Below are positions 43,435 to 54,692 of a stretch of 64,000 bases of DNA, one piece after another. The notes under the pieces were generated by a model. The model searched no databases and had not been told where the DNA came from. It was given only the letters and a program-made list of their open reading frames with translations. Positions within the stretch are counted from its first letter, which is position 1; the number at the start of each line of letters is the position of its first letter. The position numbers were made by a program, and so were the translations under genes. Origin of the DNA: Phaeodactylum tricornutum CCAP 1055/1 (taxonomy: Eukaryota > Bacillariophyta > Bacillariophyceae > Surirellales > Neidiaceae); NCBI RefSeq assembly GCF_000150955.2, contig NC_011683.1, forward strand, positions 310,001 to 374,000, read 5' to 3'.

Positions 43435-44832
43435 TTAGAGATCAACAATTCTTTTACCTCTTTTCGTCTTGTTTAAGATTGCAGAAACCTTTTGTAGTCT
43501 GCATCACCTTAAGAGAACATTCATGTCCTTTACAGTTAATCCATATTCTCTCCTTCGAAACATAGTTGTTGATGCCGCCTTTGTCACTCATTCTTGGCGA
43601 ACGCCTGCTGGTATTTTGAAGCTTGAGACGCAAGACATTGGCAAAATCTATGAAGTTGCTCGTGATTTGTTTCGTCCCTGCTATGGTGGTACGTAGCGAC
43701 GATCCATTGGTTTGCCATTGTGAACGCAAAGGCTGAAATGGCTATCCACGAAAATATTTGGACTTTTCCTTTGTGCCTAGCAAATGTGTGTTTTGCGAGG
43801 ATACTACAGATATTCCTGTCGTCTCACAAGCCATCCAATTGATTCCAACACTAATGTACGTGGAAACCAGACTTAACTATGATTTGCGTAAAATTAAGCA
43901 AGTATGCGTTAGATCAACTCTCTCATGGCGAAAATCTAGTGTCCGAAAGGCGATCTTGGCTTAGGCTTTTTTTACTTCCTATTTCTTTTGATCCTGTGTT
44001 CTCGGCTTACAGAAGGAGTTTGGCACGATTCATCATGTGGCTTTCCTTTCCATTCGGCGCGATGCAAGCCGGTCAGATCTGTTTCCTTACAACAAATATT
44101 TCCAGCCGATCGTCATCGAAACTATCGTCTTCGTCAGAGAATGAAATTTTAATTACGGGGATCTGAGGGGCTTGATACGAACCTCTCAAGTACTGGGTCG
44201 TCCTTATTTTACGACACCGAAAATTTATGGCTCACAATCTTGCTGTTTGAGAGCCATACATTTTCGCTGCCAAAGACAAAGTTACAATGCTCATCAAACA
44301 AAGGTCAACAAAGGACATCTGTTGTTGAAGGTACATTCTCAGTAGTCATAGGTAAAGAGGCGAAAATTTTGAGGGCGTTTTAGCAAGGCAACGAAGGATG
44401 ACCATTTTCTATCGGGACCACTATTTCATACACAATGAACGACGAAGAAGGGGATTGTGATACTGACGACCACCAGACTTTCTGTATCATGCTTCATAGG
44501 TAGCGCGCCGAAAGCAGTGCGTCTCTTTCTCACAAACTAGCTGCTCAGTGTCAATACCGTGTTCGTCGGTGCGCAAGCATTCCGGCGAATAAGAATGGCT
44601 AGTAACAAAATTTCGAGAAAGCAGGATGACGTTCATGAAAGCAAAGACGTTTGACCACCGACTATTATGTACATGCGTTGGACATTTAAAACCAAATGAT
44701 AGCTTCAGGTAGCGAACACAATTGTCACCAAGACGCAGTGGCTGTGCCGCTTTCGTATCAATCCCATACCAAATATATGGCAAACGATGTCATTCCAACT
44801 ATTCCAATCATTTGATTTCGAATCCAACAGCA
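43435..44832. other. Intergenic, includes the 3' region of the peroxiredoxin gene
   Basis: 1.4 kb without recognised genes. The right 300-400 bp (minus strand) is the expected location of the SECIS element of the peroxiredoxin. A hairpin with ATGA and TGAT at the base (44757-44793, minus strand) is visible but lacks the apical AA, so it is not called. Confidence 0.5.
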
Positions 44833-45702
44833 CTACTTGCTTTCTTCAATCGCCTTCAGCATCGAGTCGGCCAGCGTCGACGAAGGGTCTGAATCTCCCG
44901 CAGGGTCATCTTCGGTCTCCGAGATTCGAATCGCTTTGATCTCTCCGTTCACTGCGTAGATGGCGTGACGCTTGCAGCGACCAATAATTCCTTTGCTAAC
45001 GGGTCCCGGGTGCGTCAACTCCATATCGAGTGCTTTGGTCAACTCAGCTGCCGGATCTCCCATTAGCGTCAGCATACTCTAGAAAGAAAAGTGCAAAAGG
45101 AAGTATTAGACAAGACGAAGCTGAAGAGAGGCGAAGTCACAACATAACGCTTACCAAGCCGATCTTTTGATCTTTTGCCCAAGCCTGCATGACGGCTGGA
45201 CATTTGGAAAAATAGAAGTGAGTTAGTATGCGTCCGAGAAGAGCGCTCACGTCCGGCGCTGCTGTGGCTGCCTTCGCTCTTTCTTCCGCAACGCCTCGTC
45301 GGGCGAGCCATGGAAAATCGTCGTAGTCCTCGTAACTTCTTATACACACGAAAATATTTACCAAAGGTCCCAGAACGAAAACTCACCAGCATCGTTGACA
45401 CAGTAGACGATGACACCGTCAATCCCTGCCTTCCGAAGAGCGTCTTGATTCTCCAGATAGTTAGGGATTTGCTTTGTGGATCAGGTAGGCGTAAAGGCTC
45501 CTGGAAGACCCACCAACAGAATTGATTTGTTCTTTGCGTATTCCGCCAGATTGTGCTTCTTGGGAGGGAAGCCGTGGTGCAGTTCAACCGCAGGAAGCTT
45601 GTCGCCTACGCTCGCAAAACATCGAACTGACGCATTGCGAAGAAAGGAGTGCTTGGCCTTGACTACAAACACTCGAGCAGCACTATTTGAAAACATATTC
45701 AT
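44833..45702 (-). CDS. Selenocysteine-containing type II (Prx5-like) peroxiredoxin
   Basis: Exons are 45702-45387, 45195-45155 and 45078-44833, 603 coding bases including one in-frame TGA at 45483-45481, for 200 residues. The TGA replaces the peroxidatic Cys: LPGAFTPT-U-STKQIPNYLENQ; the family consensus is PGAFTPTC. The frame is open on both sides and resumes perfectly with GIDGVIVYCVNDA, AVMQAWAKDQKIGL and the C-terminal part ending STLADSMLKAIEESK. All splice sites are GT-AG. The start at 45702 gives a mitochondrial-type leader (MNMFSNSAARVFVVKAKHSF); an upstream ATG at 45855 is possible. The enzyme reduces peroxides via the selenol (Sec74). YCVNDA supplies a possible resolving Cys. A SECIS is required; none was proven. 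Confidence 0.85.
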
Positions 45703-46866
45703 GTTGCAGACTTCGTAAGTTTTTGCGCAAGGCGATTTCTCCGTCCACTTTACAGATGAAGCGGAAAGATGAAATGTGCGAACGACGTGCTTTGAAATGC
45801 GACGATAGCCTCCGGAAAGAAGACGAATACCATCCAGCGTTTTGAACAAAAGCATATTGCGAAGGAAGTAGAATTGCGAAATTCATAAACGATGGGAATA
45901 TAAAGAATGCCCGGTCAAGGAAATACCTATGCTTTTTCCGGGTTGTTCCTCTAGAACCGGTTCAAGAGTGTCGGATCCAGTCAATCTGGATAGATCCCGT
46001 AAGTGCGGAAAATCGCCGCAGTCCCTCTAGTAGAGTCGACAATCTCTCTACTAGCTCTAGCTAGAATCTCTGCTTTGTTCAATGTGAAGATTGGATTTTC
46101 CTTGACTGTGAATCGTTCCAAATGTCGTTTTCATTATCTGTTTTGTTAATCAGGTTTCAAAGATATACCACTTTCAGTTAAAGTCTTACTGTTCGAAATA
46201 GGGTACCAAGGAACGTGAAAGGCTCTCTCTAGAGAGAAGGAGGGTCTCGAACTTCCCTGGATGTGGAGAGCATTCGTGTCTCACTGTCAACTACATCGAT
46301 ACGCTGGATGGGTTACAATTAGGTTGTTTTCGATCCCGGGTCAGCCAAGTGTTGAGAGCATAGGTGTATTCCCTTATATAAGAGCAAGAAACAAAAACGG
46401 TATAGATAGTAGACCAGAAAAAAATCTTGTTCGTGAACGAAACGGATATGTGTTGATATGATAACGGAGGGTTGCGACTGCATTGCTTTTCCAAGATATA
46501 TTGCTCGGGAATTGATTTCGAATCTCTTAATGTCTCACGCTGGACAACCCACGTATATATCAATAGACCGGCTAGCGACGTTTCATGAATCCTGCTAATT
46601 TTTCGATTTATTGCCTCGCCGGCTTGTGTCCGGAAGTAGACTGAAAACTGGGTCAGCTATGCCCTAATTATGTGTGAGATGAGGCTGTTTTGTGAGAGGA
46701 ATAATGAAATAGAAAGAGTGAGTGAACTCGCGTGTGGGGGCAGAACAAAGCCACACACAGCAGAACCGGCAAAGGACATCCCGTTCCTCGGCAAGGCCTT
46801 CCGAAACGACTTCGAACTACGGAGCAAAGGTAATAACAAAGATCGCCGCTAGTTCCTGCTCCCACC
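45703..46866. other. Intergenic
   Basis: About 1.16 kb of promoter region between divergent genes, with short chance frames. A CTCTAGTAGAG / CTCTACTAG inverted element sits near 46025-46055. No gene was recognised. Confidence 0.45.
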
Positions 46867-49431
46867 ATGGTGCGCGCGACAGTAGATATTGCTTTGCTCT
46901 CCGCACAGTTTCTCTCTAACGTTCAGGACGGCCGTCTCAACATGAAGGAACAAGCAAGCGCTTGTGACGCTTTCACCATTAGAAGCCGGGTGCCCGTTTC
47001 CTTGCATGGGTGGCAGCGTTGCAGCGGTTGGATTCTTTGTGTTTTGTTGGCCATTATTGCACCCGCCGCTGGTGTACCAGACGATGCTCTATCAGTTCAC
47101 TCGGAAGTATCCTCTAGTCGGAGCAAATTAGATGTTGCGAACTCTTTTATCGACAACATCCCTTCTTCAGCACCGGCAGTTGTGGCATCATCGACACCCA
47201 GCTCATCCTTTGAGCCTACCACGTCAACGCAACCCTCATTCACGCCGACAGTGTCCTCCCAACCTACATTAACGGCACGACCGACCCAAATTTCAACACT
47301 CAGTCCCACTGCACTCACCTCAATGAACGGACCTATCTTCGCAGATCCCGCCGGAACTCCGACTGCCGCTATTGCAACACCAGTGTCAATGAGCCCGTTC
47401 ATAGAGATTCCGCAAGAGGAAGAAATGCCAACCGGAAAGCCGTCCCCGATTCTGCAACTGAATCCGACAAGTACACCCGCTGCGCCTACAATTTCTCCAA
47501 CCAAAGGACCAACTACCGCACCAACTCTTGATACAACGACTATGCCTACTTTGTTTCCACCTGCGACAGAAAACTTAACGGTAATAACAACGAGCTCTCC
47601 GTCAGCAGTTCCATCCATTAATCCCTCATTGGTACCACCGCCTACTGCAACATTGAATGCGTCTGACGCTCCTTCTGTCGCTGCTAGCACACGGCCTCCT
47701 TCCAACCCTACGAATGGTGCTTCGGGCGCACCCACGATGACCCTCGCCCCTGCAGTAGTTCCTTCCGTATCGCCTACCCAATCGCCACTGTCAACGACAA
47801 GCGCAATGCCCTCGGCGATCCCAAATTCCATGGTGTCAGCGACTCCAAGCACCACGCCTACTTCCACAACAAGCTCGACGCCCACTTCGACTCCAAATTC
47901 CATGCCTTCGGACATCCCCTCATTCTCACCCACTCCAAATCCCACAGTGGGTCCTAGTGATCCACCAACCTCCAAACCTTCTCCGATGCCATCGCCAATC
48001 AGTTCGAATGGTCCAAGTCTCAGTACTTCGGCCTCGCCGTCTACTCGTCCTTCAAGCACTCCTACGGAGCAACCCACTCATGTTGCTTCAGATGAGCCCT
48101 CACGAGTAGCTTCGGAAACGCCATCACTGAGCCCAAGCCATATTCCCACAGCCATTCCTTCACTAGGTCCAAGCAATGCGCCTAGTTCTAACCCCTCCCT
48201 GGCTCCGTCTGTTTCCATGCAGCCCAGTACTAGTTCAGCGCCATCGATGGCACCGACACCGGTGTGGGAGTTCGAAAAGTTCGTTGGCGTTCTGTCTGGA
48301 GTTCAGCTTATCTACGGTATGAACGGTCGTCGTATGGATGAAAGCCAGCCAGAATTGACCGATGAAGTCTGCATTGAATTGTGGCGGGATTACGTCGAGT
48401 CAAGTATAGCGCGAGAAGTTGAGAATTTGGTTCAGACCATTGAATTTCTCGAGGTTACGGTGTCGAACGAAACACAAGAAGTGCTTATTGATTCACAGCG
48501 TGTTGCGTATGTCTTTGATACTACCGTAGAGCTACGATCACCAATCAGTGAACACAATTTGAATCGTTTTGTGGCGGGTGCTTTCAACACTGAAGAAGAA
48601 CGGCTTACCATGGTAGAGTATCTACGGAACACGACGTGCCCTCAATTTGCGTACATAACGACAGCCGACTTAGTCATGCCTCCGAACAAGGCGTTACTTC
48701 CCGAAGATGGCAGCGATGAAAGCTCCGGGGCTGGATTGATCGCTGGTCTGGCTATTGCAACAGTGGCGGCCGTTATTTTGACAAGTCTGTTTCTCTTTCT
48801 TCGCCATAAGAAGAAAAATAATCCGTCGGTAGCTGAAGAAGAAGAAGTCATTCTTCCAATACCTGAGCACCCGACTAGTCACAACCCTGACGAGTATGCT
48901 TCTGAGATTGATGTAGAAGGTGGAACCGATATTAGTACTTTGGGAGATCCAATGCCGCAAGCCATGTACCCAATGCTATCAGGCGACATGTCTATAACTG
49001 ATTCGGCAACAATGGAGTATGACTTTGACAAGGCTTACCATAGCCCACCTTCTGTGTCAGAAGCTTCGGAGACAGCCTCGAGATTTGATACTCTACAGTC
49101 GAGTAATCCTGTATTGAGCAACGATGGCATTTCGAATACACGAAATGAGTTCGAGACGGTAGTAGCAGTACTGGCTCCTGCCGGGCGCCTAGGGCTCATC
49201 CTTGAATCCAGCAAAGATGGGACTCCTATTGTGAATAGTGTCAATCCGGGAAGTGCTTTGGAGGATGAGGTCGAGCCGGGCGATCGTCTCTTGTCCGTGG
49301 ATGGTCTTGACGTGACGGTACTCTTGCCCAGTGAAGTGTCAAAACTGATTGCCGAGAAACGAGATGAAGACGTTCGTAACCTTGTTTTTGCCCGCTCTAT
49401 GGCAAGACCGAACAACTTAGTGGATGGTTAA
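46867..49431 (+). CDS. Mucin-like type I membrane protein with cytoplasmic PDZ domain
   Basis: Single exon, 854 residues. A signal sequence is near 48-70 (GWILCVLLAIIAPAAGV), so translation may start at the ATG at 46867 or at M26 (46942), which gives a normal-length leader. Residues about 98-465 are Ser/Thr/Pro repeats (SAMPSAIPNSM, TPTSTTSSTP, PSLSPSHIPTAIPS), the usual substrate for O-glycosylation. A globular stretch about 465-600 (WEFEKFVGVLSGVQLIYGMN, ELTDEVCIELW) resembles SEA/diatom surface domains and is followed by a TM helix (about 620-645, AGLIAGLAIATVAAVILTS) and RHKKK stop-transfer. The tail ends in a PDZ domain (about 761-850) with the carboxylate loop GRLGLILE and GDRLLSVDGLDV. 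Function is inferred: a cell-surface or wall protein linked to the cytoskeleton. Confidence 0.82.
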   Translation: MVRATVDIALLSAQFLSNVQDGRLNMKEQASACDAFTIRSRVPVSLHGWQRCSGWILCVLLAIIAPAAGVPDDALSVHSEVSSSRSKLDVANSFIDNIPSSAPAVVASSTPSSSFEPTTSTQPSFTPTVSSQPTLTARPTQISTLSPTALTSMNGPIFADPAGTPTAAIATPVSMSPFIEIPQEEEMPTGKPSPILQLNPTSTPAAPTISPTKGPTTAPTLDTTTMPTLFPPATENLTVITTSSPSAVPSINPSLVPPPTATLNASDAPSVAASTRPPSNPTNGASGAPTMTLAPAVVPSVSPTQSPLSTTSAMPSAIPNSMVSATPSTTPTSTTSSTPTSTPNSMPSDIPSFSPTPNPTVGPSDPPTSKPSPMPSPISSNGPSLSTSASPSTRPSSTPTEQPTHVASDEPSRVASETPSLSPSHIPTAIPSLGPSNAPSSNPSLAPSVSMQPSTSSAPSMAPTPVWEFEKFVGVLSGVQLIYGMNGRRMDESQPELTDEVCIELWRDYVESSIAREVENLVQTIEFLEVTVSNETQEVLIDSQRVAYVFDTTVELRSPISEHNLNRFVAGAFNTEEERLTMVEYLRNTTCPQFAYITTADLVMPPNKALLPEDGSDESSGAGLIAGLAIATVAAVILTSLFLFLRHKKKNNPSVAEEEEVILPIPEHPTSHNPDEYASEIDVEGGTDISTLGDPMPQAMYPMLSGDMSITDSATMEYDFDKAYHSPPSVSEASETASRFDTLQSSNPVLSNDGISNTRNEFETVVAVLAPAGRLGLILESSKDGTPIVNSVNPGSALEDEVEPGDRLLSVDGLDVTVLLPSEVSKLIAEKRDEDVRNLVFARSMARPNNLVDG

Positions 49432-49582
49432 AGTCTTTTTCAGGTTGCAGATTTAGATTGTTCGTGTTTATGCGCGGTATACTTGTTGGAAGTAAAGCCG
49501 AGTATTAATTCTAGAGAAATCGATATTAATGAAAATGCCTGTAGCTATGCTCAAGTCCCACCATTGAATATGGGTTGTCATC

Positions 49583-51029
49583 CTAGGGAGCAACCTGATG
49601 ATCTAGCAGTGGTTTGTGCTTCATACGGGGCTTATGCTTTTTCTGTGGGCGACCCTCTACGGGCTTTGAATCAATACCCACTGCAGGCTTGTCAGGTTGT
49701 TCTTTCTTCGCCTCTTGTTTTGATCTCAGATTCTCGGGAGGGCCATCAAGAATCTTGGCTCCGATGATATGTACAGGCTCCTCATAGAACCATTGCCACT
49801 CAGGATCGTCGCGCACAGTAGGAGATGCAATGACCTCTTGTAAAACATCAAAACCGTCCACGACCTTGGCAAAACACGGATCAGCGAATTCGTTCAGGTC
49901 ATGCTGATTTTGACCACCAGGTCCATGCGATTTAGTATTATCCACCTTGTTAATATACCAATCGGGTCCGCCTGGTCGTCCCGTATATCCCAACGTCCAC
50001 GGGACGTGCGGAAAATCTTCCGAATATTCCGGAAACGCCAAGCTTTCGAGATTCAACGATCGAAACTTTCGAAGCGCGAACTCTCGTTCGTCTTCCGCCT
50101 CGTCGTACCCTTCTTCATCGTCTTCCGCCTGCGGACCACCTTGGAGGACGTGCGGTCCATTGAGATAAAACCATGCCGAGCTCCATAGACCGTGTGCAAC
50201 CTGCTCCAGGAATAGGTGCACCGCGTGGGGAACGGATTCCAATGGTGCCATTTCCACCACAAAGTTCTTCGGCGTTTCGGTTTCGTCGTAAGGTAGAACC
50301 ACAGTAAGTTGAACAAAGTGGGGTCCGGCTCCGAATCTGAAAAAAGACGAAGACAGGTTGCCGTGTAAGACAGTGTGCACACGTACAGAGCTGGCGGCAC
50401 TTTTATGACGAATGTACGTACTTTTCCATTACCGCTCGTCGCGATTCCTTGGATGTTGCTTGCTGTAGAACCTGCACCTGTTTCTTCCAGGCCTCTTCCC
50501 GCGCTGCAAGACGTATTTCATCCCGTCGTCGATCCGGGCTTTCAAACTTGACGCGTAGCTCGTCCCTTTCCTTTTGTACCTTGCGCAATTCAACCTCCAA
50601 CTTGGCGGTTTTTTGCGCCGTGGTTTTGGTTTCGGAAGTTTTCGAAAAGAGCTCACGTTCAAAGTTTTGCTTCTGCGAGTGCGTGTCTTGGAATCGTTGC
50701 AGCGCTTCCTTCGTGGAGGAAACATTCAATTCTCGTAAGATGGCATTGCGTTGGGATCGATACTGCATCGTAAGAATGAAAAAGAACGACGCCGCCAGTA
50801 CACCCCACATCCAGGGCTGTTTGAGTTTATCCAGTACCAGGGCGACGGGATCATTGCTGCCATTTCGGGATCGAGGTTTGTCTTTGAACGAACCGTTGCT
50901 ACCACCGCCACCGCCATGGAACCCACCATAGGCTGATCCGTTGCCGTTGTACCCACCGTACGATGGAGCCGCACCGCCGTAACTCGGTAATCCACTGTTC
51001 GCGCTGCCGCCTCGTCCAGCTCGCAGCAT
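49583..51029 (-). CDS. Membrane-anchored cyclophilin-like protein
   Basis: Exon 1 is 51029-50422 and exon 2 is 50336-49583; the 85-bp intron (donor GTACGT, acceptor CTTTTTTCAG) joins EK to FGAGPHFVQ, 453 residues. An N-terminal Gly/Tyr-rich region (about 1-60) precedes a single TM helix (PWMWGVLAASFFFILTMQY, 72-90) and a coiled coil (about 92-200). A cyclophilin-type domain follows to about 405: VPHAVHLFLEQVAHG, WTLGYTGRPGGPDWYINKVD, CFAKVVDGFDVLQEVI. The catalytic Arg of the FHR motif and the aromatic pocket residues are not conserved: the region reads AWFYLNGPHVLQGG. Prolyl-isomerase activity is therefore doubtful. The C terminus is very basic (KKHKPRMKHKP). Location is probably a single-pass membrane of the secretory system. 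Confidence 0.82.
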
Positions 51030-51757
51030 AGTTTACGATTTATTGTCACGGAGTATGTGGGAGAATGAACGGGGTCACGGTTGTAGCAATGGTTGCAACC
51101 GGTAGGTAGAGTAAACGATGCAAAACTATTTGCTACTCCTGACTGTGAGTTCCACGAACGGACGAGTACGAAAATAGAGCAACGGAAAATGACTTTGTCC
51201 GCGGTTTCCACTTGATGCCGCACTCACTGTCACTCTCACTCGAATTGACTGTGTGCGCTCTCATCGCTATTGGCGTGCTCGCACAGCACCACGTACTGAC
51301 TGTGAAAAGTGGGGTGGAGTCTCAACGGTCCGATTGTGCGCGAACCGGTACTGGAACGACTTGTGCTAGTACGACTTTTGTGTGCGAATAGGGGGGAGGG
51401 ATTTTGTATCGGATCCGTCACAGTCCTGATGGTTCGTCGAAAGTCTACGTGGAAAATCGGGGCAGAGTGTGCCTACCAGGACTGCGGGCGGACCGCGGGC
51501 AGGGTCACATTCCAATTTCGAAACGTTCCCGATACCCAACTAATAAATAAACTTGACTTGGCGTCAAAGTGGACAAACAAGGTTTTTGGCCAACTTCGAT
51601 CGTCCCCCAATTGACAGTGAGCAGATGAGAGGCGGACAGTGAGTCCTATGTATCCACTATTCTCATGCACTATAGTGACTGAGATCCAAATCTCACTAAA
51701 ATTGCGGCACTAAGGAGATTGCTTGCTTCGCATAGAGTAGAAAGGCTTACAATTGAT
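51030..51757. other. Intergenic
   Basis: About 0.73 kb with only chance frames (51309-51614 plus is the longest). It contains the promoter of the cyclophilin-like gene by position. Nothing else was recognised. Confidence 0.45.
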
Positions 51758-52966
51758 TTACTCTAATTCTTCTTCGTACGCTTCTATCTCTCCAGCGTCG
51801 TACTCTTTGTTAAGTTCGTGAGGAGGCAATCTTACGCACTTGACGAAATTGAGAGGAATTGTCACCATGCGTCCCTTCTTGTTGATAATCAAGTCCATGG
51901 CGTTGCGATCCACAAGCTTCCCCTTAAGAGTACGATTTGAGTTGAACGGGTCTTGCGTTTCCACCATCACGTCCTTATCCCGATACGCGTCAAACTGCCG
52001 CTGTGTTTCCAACACATCCACAGGTCCCGGACTTGTCAAAATAAGCTCGTGACGACTAAGTATCTGCAACTCCTCCTCAGCGTCACCAAGGACATCCAGA
52101 ATAGCATTGGCAATAGTGGAAAGCCCCGCTTTATCTAGTTGCAGAGTATCTAAATCAATCGGCTTCTCCAATTCTTCAAATCGGTTCTCCTCTTCGAGAG
52201 CCACCCCGTAGGCAACTTCGTCTCTAGTTTCCACATTGCGGAGTCGCGGTGCGTCATCCCCGTCCGCCATATCGGGATTGTGCGGCTCGTCGGGGTCATC
52301 GTCAGCATCCTTCGTTGCATACAAATTGTTACGGCGAGTTTCTGCATTCGCTGCTTCCTCTTCCGTCTCACGTTGATACAAGAAGTCTTCTTCGTCATCC
52401 CATATATCTTCCGGAGTTGGGTCATCTGGGTCGTAAAAGCGCGGCACTGATGGGTCTTGGACGTTGATGACGGGGCCTTCGGCTTTCAGGAAATCGCGGG
52501 GAGGCATGGACTCTTCGTCAATTGTCACAACTAGTTGTGTCAGAAACCACGTAACGTCAAGAACACGACCACCGACAAACGCCACAGCTTTGATAATGAG
52601 ATCCTCTGCTTCTTGTCTCCACTCGGCCGCAATAGGAGCTTCACAACCGGCCGTATCGCCACGACGCCAGGGTTGGTGTGGAACTGGATGCGGAAGTTCG
52701 GACTGACTCCGAATGTCACGGAGTTCTTCCACGGATTCGGGATCGATTTCCTCAATTTCGTCGCTTTCCAGTTGTGGAGTCGGACCAGCTGGGTCGGTTA
52801 CTTTAGATCGCTTGCGACTTTTCGCTGTGGTCGCGTCGCCTCTCTCTCGGGCTAAAAATAGATTGCTTGAGGATGGTCGAAAAAAGGGATGAGCGACTGG
52901 CAGAAAGGCCAAAATCTCCTGCGGTAACAGCACCGCAACTACGAGATAACAGAGATTTTGCTTCAT
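51758..52966 (-). CDS. Plastid RimP-like ribosome maturation factor
   Basis: 402 residues from the ATG at 52966. The open frame reaches 53179, but MKQNLCYLVVAVLLPQEILA then FLPVAHPFF is a diatom plastid-type signal (Phe after the cleavage site), so this start is preferred. Residues 45-110 form an acidic linker. The RimP N-domain begins near 113 (WRQEAEDLIIKAVAFVGGRV) but is interrupted by about 100 very acidic residues (166-270; DPDDPTPEDIWDDEEDFL). It resumes as LSTIANAILDVLGDAEEELQ and SRHELILTSPG, and ends with the SH3-like C-domain DRNAMDLIINKKGRMVTIPL. RimP binds the small ribosomal subunit and helps assembly of the 30S head. Confidence 0.82.
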   Translation of the reverse strand: MKQNLCYLVVAVLLPQEILAFLPVAHPFFRPSSSNLFLARERGDATTAKSRKRSKVTDPAGPTPQLESDEIEEIDPESVEELRDIRSQSELPHPVPHQPWRRGDTAGCEAPIAAEWRQEAEDLIIKAVAFVGGRVLDVTWFLTQLVVTIDEESMPPRDFLKAEGPVINVQDPSVPRFYDPDDPTPEDIWDDEEDFLYQRETEEEAANAETRRNNLYATKDADDDPDEPHNPDMADGDDAPRLRNVETRDEVAYGVALEEENRFEELEKPIDLDTLQLDKAGLSTIANAILDVLGDAEEELQILSRHELILTSPGPVDVLETQRQFDAYRDKDVMVETQDPFNSNRTLKGKLVDRNAMDLIINKKGRMVTIPLNFVKCVRLPPHELNKEYDAGEIEAYEEELE

Positions 52967-54692
52967 GCTGTTCAATAATGGCGAATCACTTCGCGAGGGA
53001 CGGCCTGTCTGTCCAAGATTTACGAAAGATGCTAGAATAGCAGACTCACGCGCATGACTGCAATATCTAATGTAAGCGTACAGAATTCGCAGTGAAGTCT
53101 TGATGGAAATTTGACGATGGGTGAGGGAAATTTGTAAGGGTAACAGACAGACTGTACGAGCACTCGTGACAGACAGCAAGACACTTTTACTTGTTACAAA
53201 ACGAGATTTTGGACAGGAATGTTTATTGCGGGACGGAGTAAGTGGACGCGAAGGTTTTCCGCGGAACGGTCTCGATCACGATCAAGCTGCTACGGAGTTT
53301 CTATTGTCACACTGCTCGATGCGAAGGACTTACAGCAAGCCGAGCGAGAATATAAAGAGGAGCAGCTCCTCTTGACGTGATATTAAAGCATTACAAGACG
53401 GGTTTGAGATGCCGTCAGTGTCCAAATCCTCGCAAGTAATAGACACACTGGATACATTCCCCAGCGATGGCGTTTGTGCTTGTCTCTTCTTTGCACAAAA
53501 ACCGAAACAAGTCTAATTATTTTTACGGTGTCGTCGTAGCCCTATTATCTTTACTGTCTACGATGATCCAATGGTACCAATTGCGAAAAATACCCATGAA
53601 TGATACGACGAGACTTAGCCAAACAGTACTGAGACAACCTCTCCCGAAGCGCTTAAACTTGTTATTCTGATTGTGAATGTTTAAGGCGAAAATCATGGGA
53701 ATCGCTGTATCCCAGCGTTCCGAACCCCGACCCAGTTTAGTCAGAGGCGGTTATTAAAGAACCCGCCATACACGCGGAAGCGGTTCTGAACTACAGTGCG
53801 TGGAACGGCATCGTTATTATTACATCGGGGCCGATCTGGCATGGCTTGTCTCTCAACGTGTTGAGGAACTTAATTGGCACTCTATATAAGATTGTAAATG
53901 GTTGTTCGCACTTATCGGGAAGTCCCCGGACGGCACCTGCTTTGATCCTCAGTTTCTGTAGGCAGCCGGAGGAGACAGTATCACTGATTAGGACTGCGTT
54001 GATAGTTAAGAGCTTGTTGCGACGGTACTCGAGACAAATTTGCCTTTTCGAAGGATTTCGTTTCTACATCTGGAAGAATGGTGAATATTAGGAATGGCCC
54101 ATACTCTGCGGCGCTTCCCCCATAGTATGGCGTTAGTAGACAGCTTGAGGCCAGGCAAAGTCAAGAGCTATATGCTGAAATAATGTGCTGCTTTTGAAGA
54201 CTCCCAAGCAAAACCGAATCTATTCGGGAACAAGGCTAGTGTCCAAACGACCATAGTTATCAAACTACCTCGCCAGAACACGAGTGGTAATAGTTGCGGA
54301 GCTTAGTTCCGGTTTAGGTCTCTAAGCTCTATCGAAAAGAGTGAATCACATATAAAAGTATAAATAATTTTTTCGTCGGTCAGTGAGGTAAGGACTTCCA
54401 AGAGCACAAAGAGAACAAGTGGTTACTGTGAGATATTGAGTACTCATACGTGCTCCCTTCTGTTGTTTTCACTTCGTTCTTGATTGTGTCATATGTATCC
54501 TAGCTATGCCTGCAGGTTTCTTTGTTCTTTGCAAAAGCAAGTGCACCATAAACGGGTTAGGAAGCTATATACAGCGGCATATTTTCAAGGATAGATATTT
54601 ACAATGCTGCAGTGCGTACTTAAGTTCGGGTAAAGATGCAAAGGATTCTGTAACAGCTTGCTCGCGGCTTGACTGTGAAGCGATTTGGCCAG
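52967..54692. other. Intergenic, no gene recognised
   Basis: About 1.7 kb, the longest gene-poor stretch outside the repeat regions. Open frames such as 53467-53670, 53846-54091 and 54506-54700 have no family resemblance. AT-rich TATAAA-like strings occur near 54350. Decayed mobile DNA cannot be excluded but is not recognisable. Confidence 0.45.

Noticed and set aside
44757-44793. Possible SECIS hairpin (ATGA...TGAT, minus strand)
   Set aside because: The quartet motifs and a partly paired stem are present, but the unpaired AA in the apical loop is missing and the stem has mismatches. Not called.
45481-45483. TGA read as an ordinary stop or pseudogene sign
   Set aside because: The frame continues with full family conservation, splice sites are clean, and the position is exactly the catalytic Cys; selenocysteine explains it better.
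53846-54091. 81-residue plus-strand frame
   Set aside because: No family resemblance; composition typical of chance frames in AT-balanced DNA.
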